A stretch of DNA of 9,434 nt from Gammaproteobacteria bacterium (lineage in GTDB: Bacteria > Pseudomonadota > Gammaproteobacteria > S144-34), in contig WFOW01000355.1 in NCBI GenBank assembly GCA_015487895.1, positions 1 to 9,434 of the forward strand, read 5' to 3'. Numbering within the stretch: the stretch's first letter is position 1; each line of letters opens with the position of its first letter. Positions 6,611 through 9,434 of the stretch are shown here, piece by piece. The notes under the pieces were generated by a model, which worked only from the letters and a program-made list of their open reading frames with translations, had not been told where the DNA came from and did no database searches. Made by a program: the position numbers and the translations under genes.

Positions 6611-7259
6611 GGCGGACGGCCCGGCACCGCTCGCGCAGGCGCTGTTCTTCGCGCTCGTGGTGCGCCCGCTGGTGCTGGTGGTGCTCGGCCTCAACGTGCG
6701 CGGGCGCGAGCGCCTGCCGCGGCGCGGGCCCGCCGTCCTCGTCGCCAACCACAACAGCCACCTCGACACCCTCATCCTGATGAGCCTCTACCCGCTGCGC
6801 GCCCTGCGCCGGCTGCGGCCCGCGGCCGCCGCCGACTACTTCCTGCGCACGCGCTGGCTGGCGTGGTTCGCCCGCCGCGTCATGGGGATCGTGCCCGTGG
6901 CGCGCGGGGCCGCCCGCGGCGCCGACCCGCTCGCCGGCGCCGAGGCCGCCCTCGCCCGCGGCGAGATCCTGATCCTCTACCCCGAGGGCACGCGCGGCGA
7001 GCCCGAGCGGCTCGCGCGCTTCAAGGGCGGGGTGGCGCGGCTCGCCGAGCGCCATCCGCAGGTGCCCTTCCACCCGGTCTACATCCACGGCGCCGGCAAG
7101 GCCCTGCCCAAGGGCGAGGCGCTGCTCGTGCCCTTCTTCTGCGACGTGCTGGTGGGCGAGCCGCTGCGCTGGAACGGCTCGCGGCGCGCCTTCCGCGAGG
7201 CGCTCGAGGCGCGCATGCGCGCGCTCGCGGCCGAGGGGGGCTTCCCGCCGTGGGAGTGA
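6588..7259 (+). CDS. PlsC-like 1-acylglycerol-3-phosphate acyltransferase
   Basis: This 223-residue acyltransferase of the PlsC/LPLAT family is predicted to acylate lysophosphatidate (or a related lysolipid) to phosphatidate at the inner membrane. A hydrophobic anchor occupies about residues 17-36. Motif I is NHNSHLD (54-60) with the catalytic His55/Asp60 pair. A GIVPVARG block (100-107) matches motif II, YPEGTRG (131-137) is motif III, and VPFHPVYIHGAGKALPKG contains the motif IV proline region. The C-terminal part is a short basic helix. The ATG at 6588 lies inside the preceding gene (23-nt overlap) without an evident Shine-Dalgarno sequence, so translational coupling is likely. An in-frame GTG at 6657 is possible but would remove the anchor. 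E. coli YnbC is, as I recall, a different type of enzyme, so the operon differs here. The exact acceptor is not determinable. Confidence 0.9.
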   Translation: MSSTSTTEADGPAPLAQALFFALVVRPLVLVVLGLNVRGRERLPRRGPAVLVANHNSHLDTLILMSLYPLRALRRLRPAAAADYFLRTRWLAWFARRVMGIVPVARGAARGADPLAGAEAALARGEILILYPEGTRGEPERLARFKGGVARLAERHPQVPFHPVYIHGAGKALPKGEALLVPFFCDVLVGEPLRWNGSRRAFREALEARMRALAAEGGFPPWE

Positions 7260-7807
7260 GGGCGGCGCTGGCGGTGGCCGCCGCCTGGGGCTTCGCCGAG
7301 GCGACGCTGTTCTTCCTCGTGCCGGACGTGTGGCTGACGCTGCTCGCCGCGCGCGCCGCCGGCGCGCCCGCGCCCTGGCGCCGCCTGCTGCTGCCCGCCT
7401 GCCTCGCCGCCACCGCGGGCGCGCTCGCCGGCGGGCTCCTGATGCACGCCTGGGGCGCGCACGATCCGGCCGCGGCGCTCGCCGCCGTCGAGCGCGTGCC
7501 GGCGGTCTCCGCGGAGATGGCCGCACGGGTGCGCGCCGGGCTCGAGGCGCACGGGCTCGCGGCGCTCTTCCTCGGCCCGCTGACTGGCACGCCCTACAAG
7601 CTCTACGCCGTGCAGGCGGGCGCGCTCGGCATCGGCGCGGCCGCCTTCGCCGCCGTCAGCGTGCCCGCGCGCCTCGCGCGCTTCCTCGTGCTAAGCTGGG
7701 CCGCGGCCGCGCTGGCGCGCCGGCTGCCGCCGCGCCGGCGGGTGCCCGCGGCGCTCGCCGCGTGGGCGGTGTTCTACGCGTGGTTCTTCAGCGTCATGCC
7801 GGGCTGA
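7250..7807 (+). CDS. Small multi-pass membrane protein, possibly VTT/DedA-like
   Basis: This 185-residue hydrophobic protein starts at the GTG at 7250, with a GAGGGGGG purine run about 9 nt upstream. An alternative GTG at 7256 would give the 4-nt GTGA overlap used elsewhere in this run. Hydrophobic segments lie at about 4-35, 46-66, 102-110, 119-156 and 165-182. The central block HGLAALFLGPLTGTPYK followed by LYAVQAGALGIGAAAFAAVSVPARLARF resembles the re-entrant loop layout of VTT/DedA membrane proteins (a Gly-Pro turn, then AG and a following helix), but the standard DedA arginine signature is not there. I therefore treat the relation as tentative. VTT/DedA proteins are linked to lipid flipping or scrambling, which would suit the cassette. 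Its position immediately after the acyltransferase suggests a role with the lipid product. Confidence 0.78.
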   Translation: MGVRAALAVAAAWGFAEATLFFLVPDVWLTLLAARAAGAPAPWRRLLLPACLAATAGALAGGLLMHAWGAHDPAAALAAVERVPAVSAEMAARVRAGLEAHGLAALFLGPLTGTPYKLYAVQAGALGIGAAAFAAVSVPARLARFLVLSWAAAALARRLPPRRRVPAALAAWAVFYAWFFSVMPG

Positions 7808-7820
7808 AGGAGGGATGCGC

Positions 7821-8096
7821 ATGCCGGAGATCCGTATCGAGCGCGACCCGCCGCGCGAGCGGCTCGAGGCCCTCGGGGTCGAGGGCTGGCCCGTGTGGAG
7901 CTGCGGGGTCTCGACCTTCCCCTGGACCTACGACGAGACCGAGACCTGCTATCTCCTCGAGGGCGAGGTGGTGGTCACGCCCGAGGGCGGCGAGCCCCTG
8001 ACCGTCCGCGCCGGCGATCTCGTCACCTTCCCGAAGGGGCTCTCGTGCACCTGGGAGGTGCGCAGCCCCGTGCGCAAGCACTACAGAATCCTCTGA
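7821..8096 (+). CDS. Small cupin-domain protein (Cupin_3/DUF861 type)
   Basis: This 91-residue single-domain cupin has a core reading FPWTYDETETCYLLEGEV (34-50 region), then VVTPEGGEPLTVRAGDLVTFPKG (50-73) and SCTWEV, ending in KHYRIL. It has the turn geometry of both cupin motifs (CYLLEGEVVV, and GDLVTFPKGLSC), but the usual metal-binding histidines are absent: Thr/Cys occupy the first motif and Cys76 the place of the second-motif His. It is therefore the Cupin_3-like type, whose small stand-alone members have no fixed function. I prefer ATG 7821 over 7815 because AGGAGG at 7808-7813 is 7 nt before 7821 but only 1 nt before 7815. It starts 13 nt after the membrane gene, so it is probably the last gene of the speA-led run. 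Its stop codon lies within a perfect palindrome. Confidence 0.88.
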   Translation: MPEIRIERDPPRERLEALGVEGWPVWSCGVSTFPWTYDETETCYLLEGEVVVTPEGGEPLTVRAGDLVTFPKGLSCTWEVRSPVRKHYRIL

Positions 8097-8120
8097 TCAA
8101 TCCGCTGCGCGGATTGATCA
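8094..8120. repeat. Perfect 12-bp inverted repeat spanning the cupin stop codon
   Basis: TGATCAATCCGC (8094-8105), loop TGC, then GCGGATTGATCA (8109-8120). The first three bases are the cupin TGA, so the 3' end of the coding region folds into the hairpin. No T-run follows, so this is not a standard intrinsic terminator. It could protect the mRNA 3' end, act in Rho-dependent termination or be a dispersed repeat. A smaller hairpin follows at 8122-8138 (CGCGAA, loop AGCGC, TTCGCG). Confidence 0.85.
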
Positions 8121-8144
8121 GCGCGAAAGCGCTTCGCGGCCATT

Positions 8145-8172
8145 TTGATCTTTCCTTCCATCGCCATACACT
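8145..8172 (+). promoter_or_regulatory. Candidate sigma70 promoter for the HARP gene
   Basis: TTGATC (8145-8150; four of six matches to TTGACA) and TACACT (8167-8172; four of six to TATAAT) are separated by 16 nt. They sit in the least GC-rich stretch of the window, directly upstream of the only gene here that lacks a close upstream neighbour on its strand. The predicted start at about 8179 gives a leader of nearly 90 nt containing hairpins. The prediction is based on consensus match alone. Confidence 0.45.
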
Positions 8173-8185
8173 TCCCTGTGCATGG
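8164..8185. repeat. Imperfect hairpin overlapping the candidate -10 box
   Basis: CCATACAC (8164-8171), loop TTCCCT, GTGCATGG (8178-8185), with one A/C mismatch. Its loop is almost the same as that of the next hairpin (GTCCCT). It overlaps the putative TACACT box, so it might be an operator-like dyad rather than an RNA structure. That reading is speculative. Confidence 0.45.
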
Positions 8186-8187
8186 GC

Positions 8188-8218
8188 CTTCCCGCGGCCG
8201 TCCCTGGCCGCGGGGAAG
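8188..8218. repeat. GC-rich hairpin in the predicted HARP leader
   Basis: CTTCCCGCGGCC (8188-8199), loop GTCCCT (8200-8205), and GGCCGCGGGGAAG (8206-8218) pair as 12 bp with one bulged G. It is very stable, and its last four bases (GAAG, 8215-8218) are also the first four bases of the next hairpin, so the two cannot both be fully formed. Confidence 0.7.
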
Positions 8219-8248
8219 CCCTGAAAAATTCGAATTTTCCAGGGCTTC
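8215..8248. repeat. Long palindrome with AT-rich core before the HARP gene
   Basis: GAAGCCCTG (8215-8223) and CAGGGCTTC (8240-8248) form a 9-bp outer stem. Inside it is the perfect palindrome AAAATTCGAATTTT (8225-8238), the only strongly AT-rich stretch in the window, with a single A/C mismatch between the two parts (8224/8239). No T-tract follows, so it is not a clear intrinsic terminator. Its 3' arm ends 18 nt before the GTG at 8267. Confidence 0.8.
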
Positions 8249-8266
8249 CTACGACGGATTCGGCGG

Positions 8267-8872
8267 GTGAGCGCCTTGGACCGCTTCGTCCTCGACACCA
8301 GCGTCTTCACCAACCCCGACGTCCACGGGCAGTTCGACGCCGACCCCCTCGAGGCGCTGCGCGTCTTCCTCGGCATCGCCGAGCGCGCGCGCGCCGAGCT
8401 CTACATGCCGACCTCGGTCTACGAGGAGCTCTGCCGCATGCGCGACCTCGGCCCGCTCGCCGCCGACTTCGAGACCGTGGTGCGCATCCGCTCGCCGCGC
8501 AAGGCCGGCCTCAGCCTGCCGGGGGAGATCCTCTACGAGTTCATCGAGGAGGTGCGCCGGCGCATCGACAAGGGTCTGCGCGTGGCCGAGGAGGCGGCGC
8601 GCAGCGCCGCGCAGGCGCCGGTGGACGCCGACGTCGGCCGCCTCATCACCCACCTGCGCGAGCGCTACCGCGAGGCCCTGCGCCAGGGGATCCTGGACAG
8701 CCGCGAGGACGCCGACGTGCTGCTGCTCGCCTACGAGCTCGACGGCGTGCTGGTCTCGGGCGACGAGGGCCTGCGCAAGTGGGCCGACAAGGTGGGCGTG
8801 CGCATCGTCGGCCCGCGCCACCTGCGCCGCATCCTCGAGAACCTGGTCCCGGGCGGCCCGGAGCCGGCCTAG
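8267..8872 (+). CDS. HARP: protein-only RNase P (PIN domain; 'RNA ligase partner' family)
   Basis: This 201-residue PIN-like metallonuclease matches the family once called UPF0278 / RNA ligase partner protein. It was later shown through Aquifex Aq_880 to be a protein-only RNase P (HARP) that cuts 5' leaders from precursor tRNAs. Visible features: [13 protein letters not shown] (7-19) with the first metal-binding Asp10; MPTSVYEEL (47-55); [22 protein letters not shown] (83-105), opening the helical protruding domain used for oligomer formation; [35 protein letters not shown] (135-169), with Asp144, Asp148 and Asp166 in the catalytic places; and [11 protein letters not shown]. Length is typical (about 190-200). 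A TTG at 8276 would give MDRFVLDTS, nearer the usual N-terminus, with GGGTGAG just upstream, so the start is uncertain by three codons. It does not encode the neighbouring RNA ligase, and whether RnpA/rnpB also exist is not visible. Confidence 0.93.
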   Translation: MSALDRFVLDTSVFTNPDVHGQFDADPLEALRVFLGIAERARAELYMPTSVYEELCRMRDLGPLAADFETVVRIRSPRKAGLSLPGEILYEFIEEVRRRIDKGLRVAEEAARSAAQAPVDADVGRLITHLRERYREALRQGILDSREDADVLLLAYELDGVLVSGDEGLRKWADKVGVRIVGPRHLRRILENLVPGGPEPA

Positions 8873-9434
8873 CCCGCGCGCAGGCGCGCACGCGCGCGGC
8901 GCGCGGCCGCGCGCACCTGGCGCGGTGCGGTGCCGCCGAGGTGGTCGCGCGCCGCGACCGAGCCCTCCAGCGTCAGCACCTCGTAGACGTCCTCGCCGAT
9001 GCGCTCGCTGAAGCCGCGCAGGGTCTCGAGCGGGAGCTCGGCGAGGTCGCAGCCGCGCTCGACGCACAGGCGCACCGCGCGGCCGACGATCTCGTGCGCG
9101 TCGCGGAAGGGCACGCCCTTGCGCACCAGGTAGTCGGCGAGGTCGGTGGCGGTGGCGAAGCCGCGGCGCGCGGCCTCGCGCATGCGCTCGCGGTCGAGTG
9201 CGAGGTGCGGGAGCATGTCGGCGAAGGCGCGCACGCAGTCGCGCGCGGTGTCGGCCGTGTCGAACAGCGGCTCCTTGTCCTCCTGGTTGTCCTTGTTGTA
9301 GGCGAGCGGCTGCGCCTTCATCAGGGCGAGGAGCGCCTGCAGGTGGCCGAAGACGCGCCCGGCCTTGCCGCGCACCAGCTCCGGCACGTCCGGGTTCTTC
9401 TTCTGCGGCATGATGGAGGAGCCGGTGCAGAAGC
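8869..9434 (-). CDS. argH: Argininosuccinate lyase, C-terminal part
   Basis: It splits argininosuccinate into arginine and fumarate, the last step of arginine synthesis. The window holds the last 187 residues of a protein usually about 460 long. The 5' part lies beyond base 9434. The visible part opens with the fumarase/aspartase superfamily signature [13 protein letters not shown], which contains the catalytic serine loop. It continues with [26 protein letters not shown], the helical bundle and [23 protein letters not shown], and ends with [17 protein letters not shown], the normal ArgH C-terminus plus a basic tail. It is convergent with the HARP gene, and the two stop codons share CTAG (8869-8872). 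Arginine is the substrate of SpeA elsewhere in the window, though the genes are not in one transcript. Confidence 0.97.
   Translation of the reverse strand, partial: FCTGSSIMPQKKNPDVPELVRGKAGRVFGHLQALLALMKAQPLAYNKDNQEDKEPLFDTADTARDCVRAFADMLPHLALDRERMREAARRGFATATDLADYLVRKGVPFRDAHEIVGRAVRLCVERGCDLAELPLETLRGFSERIGEDVYEVLTLEGSVAARDHLGGTAPRQVRAAARRARARLRAG

Noticed and set aside
5495..6775. A 426-codon minus-strand open frame over the lipid genes
   Set aside because: It is antisense to genes with intact CDS and PlsC motifs, has low-complexity Arg/Gly/Ala/His content and no recognisable domain.
8267..8872. VapC-type toxin of a toxin-antitoxin pair
   Set aside because: The protein is longer than VapC, contains the HARP-specific helical insertion and motifs, and has no antitoxin gene immediately upstream.
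1..9434. CRISPR array, tRNA, rRNA or transposase genes
   Set aside because: No regularly spaced direct repeats, no tRNA-like or rRNA sequence, and no transposase or integrase motifs were seen on either strand.

Overview
The window is very GC-rich DNA (well above 70% by eye) with short intergenic gaps, many GTG starts and 4-nt stop/start overlaps. It contains 13 protein-coding genes, two of them cut by the window edges. Gene content points to a proteobacterium, most likely a gammaproteobacterium of the Chromatiales/Ectothiorhodospiraceae type: FetAB-like transporter, DUF4124 protein, SpeA/SpeE, a YnbA/YnbB-like lipid pair and a HARP-type RNase P protein. The lineage is an inference from gene content, not a demonstrated assignment.

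Layout. (1) 1-1019, plus strand: the 3' end of a FetA-like ABC ATPase overlapped by a complete FetB (UPF0014) permease. (2) 1102-2200, plus strand: two envelope-type proteins, one anchored protein of unknown function and one secreted DUF4124 protein. (3) 2229-3095, minus strand: spermidine synthase speE, divergent from (4) 3187-5049, plus strand: biosynthetic arginine decarboxylase speA. The two polyamine genes share a 91-nt gap, and each has a near-identical short leader placing a TAGGCT box about 10 nt before its ATG, with no Shine-Dalgarno sequence. (5) 5067-8096, plus strand: a tightly packed run directly after speA, made of a YnbA-like CDP-alcohol phosphatidyltransferase, a YnbB/CdsA-like CTP:phosphatidate cytidylyltransferase, a PlsC-like acyltransferase, a small multi-pass membrane protein with some resemblance to VTT/DedA proteins, and a small cupin. 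(6) 8097-8266: a short, comparatively AT-rich gap crowded with hairpins and a plausible sigma70 promoter. (7) 8267-8872, plus strand: a PIN-domain protein of the HARP / 'RNA ligase partner' family, i.e. protein-only RNase P. (8) 8869-9434, minus strand: the C-terminal part of argininosuccinate lyase argH, convergent with the HARP gene and overlapping it by 4 nt.

How the genes fit together. ArgH makes arginine, SpeA converts arginine to agmatine (a putrescine precursor), and SpeE adds an aminopropyl group to putrescine. SpeB or AguA/AguB and SpeD are not in the window. The block after speA reads as a compact phospholipid branch: acyltransferase (lysophosphatidate to phosphatidate), cytidylyltransferase (to CDP-diacylglycerol), a head-group transferase with an altered metal-binding motif, and a candidate lipid-handling membrane protein. 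The most notable single gene is the HARP-type RNase P, together with the structured leader before it. The most promising under-described system is the speA-linked lipid cassette, whose head-group product is not known to me.
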